Under the pieces are notes generated by a model. That model did no database searches. It saw nothing but the letters and a program-made list of their open reading frames with translations, and was not told the origin of the DNA. This document shows, in pieces, positions 19,212-27,680 of a stretch of 64,000 nucleotides of DNA. Numbering within the stretch: the first letter of the stretch is position 1; every line of letters begins with the position of its first letter. The position numbers and the translations under genes are program-made. The stretch lies in assembly GCF_025426255.1 (NCBI RefSeq), contig NZ_CP104861.1:248001-312000 (forward strand). Direction: 5' to 3'. Source of the stretch: Pseudomonas fragi (GTDB lineage: Bacteria > Pseudomonadota > Gammaproteobacteria > Pseudomonadales > Pseudomonadaceae).

Positions 19212-20807
19212 TCATGAATTTTTCAGGCGCTCGACCAATTGTGTCGTGAGTTTTGCCGTCAGTCCGTACACCGACAATTGTGGGTTGGCACCAATGCTGG
19301 TGGGGAATAACGAGCCGTCGTGGATCGATACGTTACGCAATTGATGATGGCGTCCGAGGCTGTCGGTGACGGCCATTTGAGAATTTTCGCCCATTGCACA
19401 CCCACCCATTACATGGGCACTGGCCAAGCGTGTTCGATACAACTCAAGGCTCAAACTGTCTATCAGTTCACGGGTTGCGCTCAGGCTTTTCATGTAACGG
19501 GCATCGCAGTGCAGCGGCATGACCGCGCTGGCGCCCGCTGCAAACTGGATTTCGGCCATGCTCTGAAAAGCGCGTTTGAGTCCCTCCCAGCCATAGTCGG
19601 TGAGGTTGTAATCGAGCACCGGGCTGTCATCGCTGCGCAATTGCACATTGCCGCCGGGGCTGTCGGGATGAAACCCGTCGCGCATCAGCGCCAGCATCAT
19701 GTGGGTATTAGGCAGTTGGGCCATCTGGGCGGTACTGCTTTGGCCAAAACCGGCAAACAAGGTTGCAGCTAATGCCGGGTGCAACGGTGGTACTTCGAGT
19801 TTGTAGCCCATGGGCCCTGTGGTGCCGTCTTTCCATTGAAAGTGATCGGAGTAAATCGACTGTGGCGCACCGTAAAAAGGATTAATGGCGGTAGGGAATT
19901 GCGCAGCAGAGAAGTTGACCAGATGCAGAAACGTCCGTTTGCCCAGTCGCTTGTGCGGGTCGGGCGCGTCGGAGCGCATCAGCAGGCCAGGCGTGTTGAT
20001 GCCACCACCGGCCAGCACGTAATGCCGCGCCTTGACCGTTATCTTGCGGCCCGTAGGGGTTACGCAGCGGCTGTCCATGGCCTGGCATTCCAGGCCGGTA
20101 ACGTGATCGCCACTGATCGATAACCGCCAGGCGCGGGCCAGATAGAGCAGTTCACCGCCTTTTTCCAGGGTTGCGGGAATGGTGGTGACCAGCATCGATT
20201 GCTTGGCGTTGGTCGGGCAGCCCATGCCGCAGTAGCCCAGGTTCCAGCAGCCGCGCACATTGCGCGGGATCACATGCCAGCTGTAGCCGAGCTTTTCGCA
20301 GCCGTTGCGGATCACTTCGTTGTTGGCATTGGGCGGGACTTGCCAGGGCGCAACACCCAAGCGCCGTTCCATCTGTTCGAACCAAGGGGCCATCTGCGCT
20401 TCGCTGTGGCCCACGACCGCGTGTTCACGGGCCCAGTGCTCCAGGGTCGGCGCCGGGGTGCGAAAACTTGAGGTCCAGTTGACCAGTGTGGTGCCACCCA
20501 CCGCCCGGCCTTGCAGAATGCTGATGGCGCCGTCCTTGCTCATGCGTCCGACGCCTTCCTGGTACAGGCTGGCGTAGGCCTCGTCTTCGAGCAGTTTGAA
20601 ATCGCTGCTGGTTTTAAGCGGCCCTTCTTCTATCAGCAAAACCTTGTAGCCCGCTGCGCTGAGAATTTCAGCCGTGGTGCCGCCGCCTGCGCCACTACCG
20701 ACAATGGCGACGTCTGCCTCCAGTGTGAGGTCGTTCTCCAGCTGCGAGCCATCATAGGTTTTCCAGCCTCGGGCCAGGCCTTCGCGGAACGGATCGGTTA
20801 CGGGCAT
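19212..20807 (-). CDS. laoA: GMC-family long-chain alcohol dehydrogenase (LaoA-like)
   Basis: This 531-residue flavoprotein has FAD-binding EADVAIVGSGAGGGTTAEILSAAG near its N terminus. The GMC C-terminal active site carries His in SAHVMGGCAMG and Asn in TSIGANPQLS. In P. aeruginosa the laoABCR genes, in the same arrangement, oxidise long-chain alcohols and aldehydes from alkanes and alkyl sulfates. LaoA is the alcohol dehydrogenase. The start at 20807 excludes an in-frame extension to 20936 that runs through a family B repeat. The repeat separates it from laoC, so its expression relative to laoB/laoC may be reduced or independent. Confidence 0.85.
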   Translation of the reverse strand: MPVTDPFREGLARGWKTYDGSQLENDLTLEADVAIVGSGAGGGTTAEILSAAGYKVLLIEEGPLKTSSDFKLLEDEAYASLYQEGVGRMSKDGAISILQGRAVGGTTLVNWTSSFRTPAPTLEHWAREHAVVGHSEAQMAPWFEQMERRLGVAPWQVPPNANNEVIRNGCEKLGYSWHVIPRNVRGCWNLGYCGMGCPTNAKQSMLVTTIPATLEKGGELLYLARAWRLSISGDHVTGLECQAMDSRCVTPTGRKITVKARHYVLAGGGINTPGLLMRSDAPDPHKRLGKRTFLHLVNFSAAQFPTAINPFYGAPQSIYSDHFQWKDGTTGPMGYKLEVPPLHPALAATLFAGFGQSSTAQMAQLPNTHMMLALMRDGFHPDSPGGNVQLRSDDSPVLDYNLTDYGWEGLKRAFQSMAEIQFAAGASAVMPLHCDARYMKSLSATRELIDSLSLELYRTRLASAHVMGGCAMGENSQMAVTDSLGRHHQLRNVSIHDGSLFPTSIGANPQLSVYGLTAKLTTQLVERLKNS

Positions 20808-20855
20808 AAAGGAGTGCTCTGGAGTGAAATTATTATTGTTGAAAAGCGCTGTTTT

Positions 20856-20959
20856 TGTAGCCGCTGCCGCAGGCTGCGATAAGGGCCGCAGGACCTTTGT
20901 ACTAACTTGAATGCGCGGGGTCGCTACGCGGCCCATTGCAGCCTGCGGCAGCGGCTACA
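20856..20959. repeat. Long palindromic repeat, family B copy 3
   Basis: TGTAGCCGCTGCCGCAGGCTGCGAT pairs with the mirrored TGCAGCCTGCGGCAGCGGCTACA. The loop region is about 55 bases. It sits inside the laoB-laoC-laoA transcription unit, between the laoC stop and the laoA start. Confidence 0.9.
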
Positions 20960-20968
20960 AGGCTCTGC

Positions 20969-21520
20969 TCAGATTTTTGGCGGGCCGGGATAGCCGCAGA
21001 CGGCCCATGATTGCGGGCATTCGTACCAACTCATCATGACCAGTTGCACCAGCGAGCCATGGCCCATTTTCAACAGGTTCAGACTGCTGTTTTGCCAGCG
21101 CTGTAGAAAGTGCTGAATGTGTTCCGGGCTGGCGTTTTCCCATCGGCCCCAAACCCCGGTCAACGGACCGCGTGTCACGGGCATGGCCAATACGTCGAAC
21201 AGTTGTTGGGTAAGGCCGAGCAGCGCAGGCGACAAGTGATTGAGGTTGTTGTCCAGTTTGTTCAGCGTGGCCTTCGCCGCGTCTGGCATTGATGCTGCGA
21301 CCACGCTGCCAGCGAGCATGACCGGGATCAGTGCCCGCAAAAAAGCCAGGTCACTGCTGCGCAACACAGAAAACCCGCGAGCGCTGGCGCTGGCTGAGCA
21401 GCCGCTGAGGCTGGCAGTCAGCCCGGCAGTGGCCAGTAATGCACTGGCGCACACGCTGACCTTCAAGACCCCGCGACGTGATAGCAGGGCGCTTTCGATA
21501 CTGAAATCGGGCATGGCCAA
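20969..21520 (-). CDS. laoC: Tat-signal lipoprotein, LaoC-like
   Basis: This 183-residue protein has a twin-arginine motif (SRRGVLK), a hydrophobic stretch and a lipobox-like LSGC, so it is probably exported folded and lipid-anchored. The body resembles the small subunit of gluconate 2-dehydrogenase-like GMC enzymes (DLAFLRALIPVMLAG). The position between laoB and laoA matches the small hypothetical gene of the lao cluster of P. aeruginosa. It may export or dock the GMC dehydrogenase. A second possible start is the Met at residue 3. The stop follows shortly after WAVCGYPGPPKI, with a family B repeat after that. Confidence 0.75.
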   Translation of the reverse strand: MAMPDFSIESALLSRRGVLKVSVCASALLATAGLTASLSGCSASASARGFSVLRSSDLAFLRALIPVMLAGSVVAASMPDAAKATLNKLDNNLNHLSPALLGLTQQLFDVLAMPVTRGPLTGVWGRWENASPEHIQHFLQRWQNSSLNLLKMGHGSLVQLVMMSWYECPQSWAVCGYPGPPKI

Positions 21521-21527
21521 GGCTCCG

Positions 21528-22958
21528 CTAGCGGATAAACAGTTTTTGGATCAGCCGCACCCATTGTCGGTCGTAGGGCGGGTAGATCATCAGTGAGCTG
21601 TTCAGGCGCTGCTTGACCAATACCCCTTTGGCTTTGCTGAAGGTCAAGAAGCCTTCGTGGCCGTGGTAATGGCCCATGCCCGAGGGCCCGACGCCACCAA
21701 AGGGCAGGTCGTCGATGGCCACGTGCAGCAGCGTTTCGTTGATGCTCACACCGCCTGAGTGGGTGTGCTGGATGACGCGCTGTTGCTCGGCCTTGTTGTA
21801 GCCAAAATAATAAAGCGCCAAGGGGCGAGGTCGAGTGTTGATGTAGGCCAGCGCTTGTTCGAGATTGGTGTAGGCCACAACGGGCAACAGCGGACCGAAT
21901 ATTTCGTCTTGCATGACCTGCATGTCGTCGTTCACATCCAGCACCAAGGTGTGGGGCATGCGCCGTCCCTGGCCCTGTTCGTACAGGGGGATCAGGCGTG
22001 CGCCCTTGAGCGTCGCGTCGGCCTGCAGTCGTTCAAGACGCTCCAGCTGGCGTTCATTGATGATTGCGGTGTAGTCCGGGTTGTCGATAAGCGTCGGATA
22101 AAAGTTGTGCACAGCCTGGCGGTAGGCGTCGACAAAACCGTCGACCCGGTCGTGCGGCACCAACACGTAATCAGGTGCGATACAGGTTTGCCCGGCGTTC
22201 AGGGTTTTACCCCAGGCAATGCGCTGTGCGGCATCTTTGAGTGGTACATCGGCCGACACGATGGCAGGGGATTTACCACCCAGTTCCAGGGTCACAGGCG
22301 TCAGGTTTTCAGACGCGGCGCGCATCACCTGCTTGCCCACATGGGTGGAGCCGGTGAACAACAAGTGGTCAAACGCCAGGCCGGAAAACGCCACGGCGAC
22401 ATCGGCTTCGCCCAGGACCACGGCCACCATGTCTTCGGGGAAGATGCGCCCCAGCAAATCCTTGAGCCAGCGCCCTGTGGCCGGGGTGAACTCGCTGAGT
22501 TTGAGCATGACCCGGTTCCCGGCGGCGAGCGCGCCGACCAAAGGGCCTATCGCCAGATACAGCGGGTAGTTCCACGGCACGATAATCCCGATCACGCCGA
22601 GCGGTTGATACATGACCTTGGCGCTGGCGGGCGCAAACATCATGCCCACGCTACGTGACGTGGGTTTGATCCAGCGTTTGAGGTGTCGCAAGGTGTAATC
22701 GATGCTGTGCAGGCAAGGCATCAGTTCGGCAAACAGGGTTTCGTCGGGACTGCGGTGGCTGAAATCCTGACTGATGGCATCGATCAGGATTTCACGCTCG
22801 GCGCTTAACATCTGGCGCAGGCTTTTTAGCCATTGCTGGCGCTGGGCAAGTGGCGGGAATGGATGAGAAGTGTAGGCCAGGCGCTGTTTGTCGAGCAGGG
22901 CCTGGAGATCTCCCTGCAGGGCTGAGGTGTCGTGAACGTGAGTACTGTCGACAGACAT
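21528..22958 (-). CDS. laoB: Aldehyde dehydrogenase of the lao cluster (also annotated coniferyl aldehyde dehydrogenase)
   Basis: This 476-residue NAD(P)-dependent enzyme of the ALDH superfamily has the general base in LELGGKSPAIV and the catalytic Cys in NAGQTCIAPDYVLV. The cofactor-binding GSTHVGKQVM and the late segment PFGGVGPSGMGHYHG are present. It resembles class-3-like, membrane-associated fatty aldehyde dehydrogenases, with the C-terminal extension QRLNSSLMIYPPYDRQWVRL. It would oxidise the long-chain aldehyde made by LaoA to the fatty acid. It is the first gene of the unit, seven bases before laoC, and is divergent from the TetR gene with a palindromic operator candidate between them. 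Confidence 0.85.
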   Translation of the reverse strand: MSVDSTHVHDTSALQGDLQALLDKQRLAYTSHPFPPLAQRQQWLKSLRQMLSAEREILIDAISQDFSHRSPDETLFAELMPCLHSIDYTLRHLKRWIKPTSRSVGMMFAPASAKVMYQPLGVIGIIVPWNYPLYLAIGPLVGALAAGNRVMLKLSEFTPATGRWLKDLLGRIFPEDMVAVVLGEADVAVAFSGLAFDHLLFTGSTHVGKQVMRAASENLTPVTLELGGKSPAIVSADVPLKDAAQRIAWGKTLNAGQTCIAPDYVLVPHDRVDGFVDAYRQAVHNFYPTLIDNPDYTAIINERQLERLERLQADATLKGARLIPLYEQGQGRRMPHTLVLDVNDDMQVMQDEIFGPLLPVVAYTNLEQALAYINTRPRPLALYYFGYNKAEQQRVIQHTHSGGVSINETLLHVAIDDLPFGGVGPSGMGHYHGHEGFLTFSKAKGVLVKQRLNSSLMIYPPYDRQWVRLIQKLFIR

Positions 22959-23013
22959 GGTTGCTCCAGGCGGTTTTTTTATCGGTTTTTATCGTTGGAG
23001 AGCAGTAATGTTT

Positions 23014-23031
23014 TTAGAGCCTATGCTCTAA
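23014..23031. promoter_or_regulatory. Candidate LaoR operator
   Basis: TTAGAGC and GCTCTAA form a perfect seven-base inverted repeat around CTAT in the 164-base divergent region between laoB and laoR. Position, symmetry and length fit a TetR-family operator that controls both directions. Binding is inferred. Confidence 0.6.
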
Positions 23032-23122
23032 GTTGTCAATCGAAGGGCCTGACAGCCGTGTTGTTTATCGATTCAAGGTTAGGCCGTAAGATGCCTTTCG
23101 TTTTTAATTTAAGCCCAAGCCT

Positions 23123-23791
23123 ATGGCCATACGACTAAAAACCAGCCAGCGCATCGCCAATAGCAGCCTGGAGCTTTTTAACCAGCTGGGCGAACGCAGT
23201 GTGAGCACCAACCACATTGCGGCTCATATGGAGATTTCGCCGGGCAATTTGTATTACCACTTCCCGAACAAGCAGGCGATTATCTCGGTCTTGTTCAGTG
23301 AGTACGAAGCGCTGGTATCGGGTTTTTTACACCCACCCGAAGGGCGTTTGCCGAGCGTGGCCGACAAGCGTCATTACCTGCAGCAACTGCTGGATGCGAT
23401 GTGGCGCTACCGTTTTTTGTACCGCGACATTGAGCATTTATTGCACAGTGACTCGGAGCTGGCCATCCGCTATCGACGTTTTTCACAGCACTGCCTGGTG
23501 CAGGCGCAGGCGATCTATGCCGGGTTTGTCGAGGCCGAAATATTGCGCATGACCCCCCAGCAAATCGAATCCCTGAGCTTGAATGCGTGGATTATTCTCA
23601 CCTCGTGGGTCGGTTTTTTGTGCACTACCCGTGAGAACAGTGATCAGCTCAGCGAGCAGGCGATCAAGCGTGGGGTGTATCAACTGCTGGTGCTGGAGTC
23701 GGGTTTTGTCACCGACCAGGCCCGTGAAGCGGTCGATGAGCTGATCAAGGAATATTACGTGCCTCTGGAACATGCGCTGTACGCTCAATAA
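23123..23791 (+). CDS. laoR: TetR-family transcriptional regulator, LaoR-like
   Basis: This 222-residue protein has an N-terminal TetR helix-turn-helix (SVSTNHIAAHMEISPGNLYYHFPNKQAI, residues about 25-52) and a helical ligand domain. It is divergent from laoB, as in the lao cluster of P. aeruginosa, where LaoR represses the alcohol-oxidation genes and is relieved by an acyl-type inducer (from memory). Self-regulation through the palindrome at 23014-23031 is likely. The sulfurtransferase gene follows 30 bases after its stop and may be co-transcribed. Confidence 0.85.
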   Translation: MAIRLKTSQRIANSSLELFNQLGERSVSTNHIAAHMEISPGNLYYHFPNKQAIISVLFSEYEALVSGFLHPPEGRLPSVADKRHYLQQLLDAMWRYRFLYRDIEHLLHSDSELAIRYRRFSQHCLVQAQAIYAGFVEAEILRMTPQQIESLSLNAWIILTSWVGFLCTTRENSDQLSEQAIKRGVYQLLVLESGFVTDQAREAVDELIKEYYVPLEHALYAQ

Positions 23792-23821
23792 CTGCATTTC
23801 ACCCCCTCACAGGAGTTCACT

Positions 23822-24676
23822 ATGCCCGTTGCGCAACTGATCAGCCCGCAAGCCCTGAATGAACGTCAGGCGCTGCCCGGTCTGGTTATTCTGGATTGTC
23901 GCTTTGCCCTTGAAGACCCTGACTATGGCCGTTGCAGCTATGCCGAAGGGCATATTGCCGGCGCGCAGTTTGCCGATCTTGACCGTGACCTGAGCGGGCC
24001 AGTGATTAAAGGCGTGACTGGCCGTCATCCGCTGCCCGATCCGCAGACCTTGCTTGAGCGACTGCGCAGCTGGGGTGTGAATGCCGATAGCGATGTGGTG
24101 TTGTACGACGATGGCCCGGGCGCTTATGCCGCTCGGGCATGGTGGTTACTGACCTGGCTGGGCAAGCGTGACGGCGTGTTTATTCTGGATGGTGGGCTCA
24201 AGGCCTGGCATGGCGCGGGTTTCCCTTTGAGTCTGGATGCAGCACCGACCTTGCGTGGCACGTTGATGGGCAAACCCGACAGTCATATGTTGCTGAGTGC
24301 CGAACAATTGCAAAAACGCCTGACCAAACCGGAGTTGACCTTGATCGACGCCCGCGCTCAACCGCGCTTTCGTGGCGAGGTCGAGCCGATTGACCCGGTC
24401 GCCGGGCATATTCCGGGCGCGCAATGTGCGGCATTCAGCGAAAACCTCGACAGCAGCGGGCGCTTTCTGCCTGCCGAGCAGCTCAGGCAGCGTTTCGCCG
24501 AAAAGCTCGCGGGCCGTTCGCCCGAGGAGTTGGTGGCTTATTGCGGCTCTGGGGTGACGGCGTGCCACAACCTGTTTGCATTGGGGTTGGCGGGCTATCC
24601 ATTGGGCAGGCTCTATGCCGGCTCCTGGAGTGAGTGGATCAACGATCCTGCGCGGGGCATTGCTACAGGGGATTGA
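23822..24676 (+). CDS. Sulfurtransferase with tandem rhodanese domains, 3-mercaptopyruvate type
   Basis: This 284-residue protein has two rhodanese domains. The first is inactive in type (GHIAGAQFADLDRDLSGP). The second carries the catalytic C241 in CGSGVTA, the signature of 3-mercaptopyruvate sulfurtransferases rather than thiosulfate sulfurtransferases. CAGGAGTTCACT before the ATG gives a good ribosome site. It transfers sulfane sulfur to acceptors such as thiols or cyanide. It is convergent with the AraC gene, with only ten bases between stops. Confidence 0.88.
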   Translation: MPVAQLISPQALNERQALPGLVILDCRFALEDPDYGRCSYAEGHIAGAQFADLDRDLSGPVIKGVTGRHPLPDPQTLLERLRSWGVNADSDVVLYDDGPGAYAARAWWLLTWLGKRDGVFILDGGLKAWHGAGFPLSLDAAPTLRGTLMGKPDSHMLLSAEQLQKRLTKPELTLIDARAQPRFRGEVEPIDPVAGHIPGAQCAAFSENLDSSGRFLPAEQLRQRFAEKLAGRSPEELVAYCGSGVTACHNLFALGLAGYPLGRLYAGSWSEWINDPARGIATGD

Positions 24677-24686
24677 GCCGTTGCCC

Positions 24687-25523
24687 CTACACCCTATTGG
24701 CGCTGGCCAGTCGATACGCCCCGGGGCCAACGCCGTACACCTTCTTGAATTGCCGACTCAGGTGGCTCTGGTCGGCAAACCCCAATTGCGTCGCGACCTG
24801 CAGCGGCAAGCAACCCTGTTGCAGCAAGGCCCGTGCATGGGCAATGCGTTGTTGCATCAGCCAAGTGTGCGGCGGCATGCCAGTGGCCCGTTGAAACACT
24901 CGGGCAAAGTGGAACGGTGACAGATTGACCGCCGCCGCAAGTTCTTCCAGTGATGGCGGCTGCGCCAGTCGGGCGTGGAGCAGTTCCTTGGCCTGGCGCA
25001 CGGCGCGATGCTCGATCCCCGGCTTTGCCGGTAGCGGCAGGCGGGCATGACGGTTGAGCAAGGCAAGCATCATCTGGCGCCATACGGTTTGCTGGTGCAG
25101 CGCGGTTTCTGGCCCTTCGAGCAACTGATGCAACTGGAACAACCCGTGGAACAGGTCGCAGTCATACAGCAGTGTGTCGCTGAAGGTTGGCAAGTGCGTC
25201 GTGGGCAGCTCCAGTTCGTCAAGTAACTGGTGCAGTTGCGCGTTGTCCGGGTAAAACGCCCGGTAGCGCCACCCAGCATCGTGGCCTTTGTGGCCATTGT
25301 GCACTTCGTCCGGATTGATCAGAACCAGCGTGCCGGTGGCGGCCAGGTGCTCGGCGCCCCGATAGCGATACCGCTGGGCACCCGCGATGATCATGCCAAT
25401 CACAAAACCATCATGAACGTGAGGTACGAAGCGGTGTTCGATGTAGCGTGCCGTGAGCAACTCGACGCCGCTCAGGGGCGGCGCTTGCCAGAAATGGATC
25501 GATTCACCCTGCGCGCCGTCCAT
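24687..25523 (-). CDS. AraC-family transcriptional regulator
   Basis: This 278-residue protein has an N-terminal cupin-like sensing domain (HRFVPHVHDGFVIGMIIAGAQRYRYRG) and a C-terminal double helix-turn-helix (LEELAAAVNLSPFHFARVFQRATG, then LLQQGCLPLQVATQLGFADQSHLSRQFKKVYG). The ATG overlaps the stop of the upstream YheT-like hydrolase by one base (TAATG), so the two are co-translated. The target genes and ligand are unknown. A LysE-type exporter is a common neighbour for this subfamily, but none is seen here. Confidence 0.85.
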   Translation of the reverse strand: MDGAQGESIHFWQAPPLSGVELLTARYIEHRFVPHVHDGFVIGMIIAGAQRYRYRGAEHLAATGTLVLINPDEVHNGHKGHDAGWRYRAFYPDNAQLHQLLDELELPTTHLPTFSDTLLYDCDLFHGLFQLHQLLEGPETALHQQTVWRQMMLALLNRHARLPLPAKPGIEHRAVRQAKELLHARLAQPPSLEELAAAVNLSPFHFARVFQRATGMPPHTWLMQQRIAHARALLQQGCLPLQVATQLGFADQSHLSRQFKKVYGVGPGAYRLASANRV

Positions 25524-26566
25524 TACGCAGACTCATGCCCAAGCGCGGCCAGCCATTGCGGAATGCGGCGTTCAAGGTAGTACGCGGGTTTGCCTGGCGA
25601 GCCCTCCAGAAACCCGACATGCCCACCCTTGGAGTGCAATTCCAGTTGGGTGCAGGCCGACAGCTCGCTGGCCTCGGGGATACTGTGCCTGAACACGAAC
25701 GGATCGTCTTCGGACTGGATAATCAGCGTTGGGGTCTGGATGGCGCCCAGGAAGTAACGACTGGAGGCGCGGCGGTAGTAGTCATCGACATTGAGGTAGC
25801 CGTTAAGGGGCGCGGTCACGCGGTCATCGAATTCCCAGAAAGTGCGCATTTTGCTCAATGCTTTCACCGAGCCCAACTGGGCCAGTCTGGCCAGACCTTC
25901 GTGTTGGGAATCGAGCTGGAACCTGCGTTTCTTGTCTTTGACGTAGGCCAGCATCTCGCGCATGAAGTGCGCTTGATAGACCCTGGAAAATCCCAGGCCA
26001 ATTCGGTCGGCACACTGGTCAAGCCGGAACGGCACCGATACGGCGACGGCACCTTGCAGGCCGCTGTCGGGACCGCTTTCGCCCAGATACTTGAGCAGCA
26101 CATTGCCCCCAAGCGAATAGCCTGCGGCATACAACGGTGCCAGTGGATGGCTGGCGCGAAGATGTGCCACGGCCTCGGCCAGATCTTCGCTGGCACCTGA
26201 GTGGTAGCTGCGGGTCAGCAGGTTGGGTTCACCCGAACAACCCCGCCAGTTCAGCGCCACACTGGTCCAGCCACGTGCGGCGAGAGCGTTTTGCAACCCC
26301 AGTACATAGTGCGAGCCCGATGAGCCGGTCAAACCGTGCAGCACCAACACCACGGGTGCATGGGCCGATGGCGTGCCGTGCCAGTCCAGGTCGAGAAAGT
26401 CGCCATCCTTCAACCACAAGCGTTCACGCCGATGTTCAATGGCAGGTTTGGTGCGCCATAACGGTCCCCATAACGTTTGTACATGGGGGTTGCCGAGGCC
26501 CAAAGCCGGGGTGAATGGCTTGAGGGGTAGAGCATGGCTGGCTGAAAAAGGCACGGTGGTTCTCAT
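25523..26566 (-). CDS. Alpha/beta hydrolase, YheT family
   Basis: This 347-residue protein has the YheT start (GNPHVQTLWGPLWR), oxyanion-loop VLVLHGLTGSSGSHYV and the nucleophile Ser in AAGYSLGGNVLLKYLGE. The late Asp and His of the triad are likely in IQSEDDPFVF and SKGGHVGFLEG. Members hydrolyse short esters in vitro, but their physiological substrate is unsettled. Its stop overlaps the AraC start. Confidence 0.88.
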   Translation of the reverse strand: MRTTVPFSASHALPLKPFTPALGLGNPHVQTLWGPLWRTKPAIEHRRERLWLKDGDFLDLDWHGTPSAHAPVVLVLHGLTGSSGSHYVLGLQNALAARGWTSVALNWRGCSGEPNLLTRSYHSGASEDLAEAVAHLRASHPLAPLYAAGYSLGGNVLLKYLGESGPDSGLQGAVAVSVPFRLDQCADRIGLGFSRVYQAHFMREMLAYVKDKKRRFQLDSQHEGLARLAQLGSVKALSKMRTFWEFDDRVTAPLNGYLNVDDYYRRASSRYFLGAIQTPTLIIQSEDDPFVFRHSIPEASELSACTQLELHSKGGHVGFLEGSPGKPAYYLERRIPQWLAALGHESA

Positions 26567-26631
26567 CGGATTACAGGTACGGCGGGTTTCTAAATTGCCA
26601 CATCAGAGCTTTGCACCCAAGTGCTGCGTGT

Positions 26632-26874
26632 TCAACTGATGGCTGACATACAAATGTTCGCCAGTATCGGATCAGGCGCTATAACCTCTGGCAGTGCCCG
26701 CGGCAGGTACTGCTTGATGTCGTCCAGTTGCGCAGTGCTCATCTGGTCGGCCATCACTTCAAGTGCGACAGCCAGGGCATGGGACAGCCCGGATTGGCCC
26801 GCAGGCTCATAGCTCGAGCCGACGCGATACCAGAGCTGCGAGTGAACTACGGCTGCGCGATGGTCTTCTGATCG
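26632..26874 (-). pseudogene. Decayed fragment of an M16 zinc-peptidase gene fused to an unidentified tail
   Basis: Read on the minus strand, 26868-26773 encodes EDHRAAVVHSQLWYRV... to GLSHAL. This matches 24 of 32 residues of the M16 peptidase at 29163-30518 (its residues 45-76) and stops exactly before the EH of the HxxEH zinc motif. An in-frame stop (TAA at 26877-26875) lies just upstream and there is no start codon. After GLSHAL the frame continues with an unrelated 46-residue tail (AVALEVMADQMSTAQ...) to a TGA at 26632. The fragment is non-functional and divergent enough to be old, or to derive from a lost paralogue. Confidence 0.75.
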
Positions 26875-26962
26875 TTAGAACAGGTTGGGCTTGGGAGGGC
26901 AGGTGAGGGCGTTACACAGGTATCTTGTGTACTAAGGCGCGTTTAATGAATCGTCCAAAATC
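26875..26962. other. Non-coding stretch between the M16 remnant and a family B repeat
   Basis: No gene or clear signal was seen. It belongs to the 517-base region between the YheT-like hydrolase start and the rsmD stop, which otherwise holds only the M16 remnant and family B copy 4. Confidence 0.5.
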
Positions 26963-27062
26963 TGTAGCCGCTGCCGCAGGCTGCGATTGAGCCCGTAGGG
27001 GTCGCTCTTTTTCAAAAGCGAAGGTCCTTCGGCCCTTATCGCAGCCTGCGGCAGCGGCTACA
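26963..27062. repeat. Long palindromic repeat, family B copy 4
   Basis: TGTAGCCGCTGCCGCAGGCTGCGAT pairs with ATCGCAGCCTGCGGCAGCGGCTACA, giving perfect 25-base arms around about 50 bases. It is followed by GAGTATCTACAGG, the reverse complement of the CCTGTAGATACTC flank found beside other copies. It sits 21 bases after the end of rsmD. Confidence 0.92.
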
Positions 27063-27083
27063 GAGTATCTACAGGTTTAGCTG

Positions 27084-27680
27084 TTACTGTGCGATTGCCT
27101 CGCGCTGCCACAGGGCGTAGTTCACGCCTCCGGCTTTTTGCTCGCGGTGCAGACGCCAGTTGGCGGGCAGGCCCAGTTCGGACGGGCGCAACTCGCTTTC
27201 GGTGTAAACCCAGGCGTCCTCGGCCAGCCAGCCGCGCTGCTCCAGCAGGTCGCAGGCAGGCTTGAGCAGGTCCTTGTTGAACGGCGGGTCGAGGAACACC
27301 ACGTCGAAGGTGTCACTCGGGGTCGCGTCCAGGTAGCGCAGGGCGTCGGTTTGCTGCACTTCGCCAACAGTGCAACGCAAGATGCCCATGTTCTCGCGAA
27401 TGTTGGAGATCGCATCGCGGTTGCTGTCCAGCGCCACGCCTTTGGCCGCGCCGCGGGACATGGCTTCGAGGAACAGCGCGCCGCTACCGGCGAATACGTC
27501 CAGTACTTTGGCGCCGCCGATATGCGGGGCCAACCAGTTGAACAGGGTTTCACGCACGCGATCCGGCGTAGGGCGCAGGCCCTCTACATGGGGGAAGTCC
27601 AGCTTGCGGCTGCGCCATTCCCCGCCGATGATGCGTAACTGACCCGCACCCGAGTGCGATGTGTTTTTTGGCTTTGCCAT
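27084..27680 (-). CDS. rsmD: 16S rRNA (guanine966-N2)-methyltransferase
   Basis: This 198-residue SAM-dependent enzyme methylates G966 of 16S rRNA. Characteristic segments are LRIIGGEWRSRKLDFP and LRPTPDRVRETLFNWL at the N terminus, VLDVFAGSGALFLEAMSRGA for SAM binding, and DVVFLDPPFNKDLL as the catalytic NPPF/DPPF-type motif. Its ATG overlaps the upstream M16 stop by one base (TAATG), so it is the last gene of an M16-M16-rsmD unit. Confidence 0.95.
   Translation of the reverse strand: MAKPKNTSHSGAGQLRIIGGEWRSRKLDFPHVEGLRPTPDRVRETLFNWLAPHIGGAKVLDVFAGSGALFLEAMSRGAAKGVALDSNRDAISNIRENMGILRCTVGEVQQTDALRYLDATPSDTFDVVFLDPPFNKDLLKPACDLLEQRGWLAEDAWVYTESELRPSELGLPANWRLHREQKAGGVNYALWQREAIAQ

Noticed and set aside
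20808-20936. N-terminal extension of the LaoA frame
   Set aside because: It is translated from a family B repeat. The GMC protein starts naturally at MPVTDPF.
26621-26812. Short + strand frame over the M16 remnant
   Set aside because: The homology is on the minus strand. The + frame has no similarity that I recognise.
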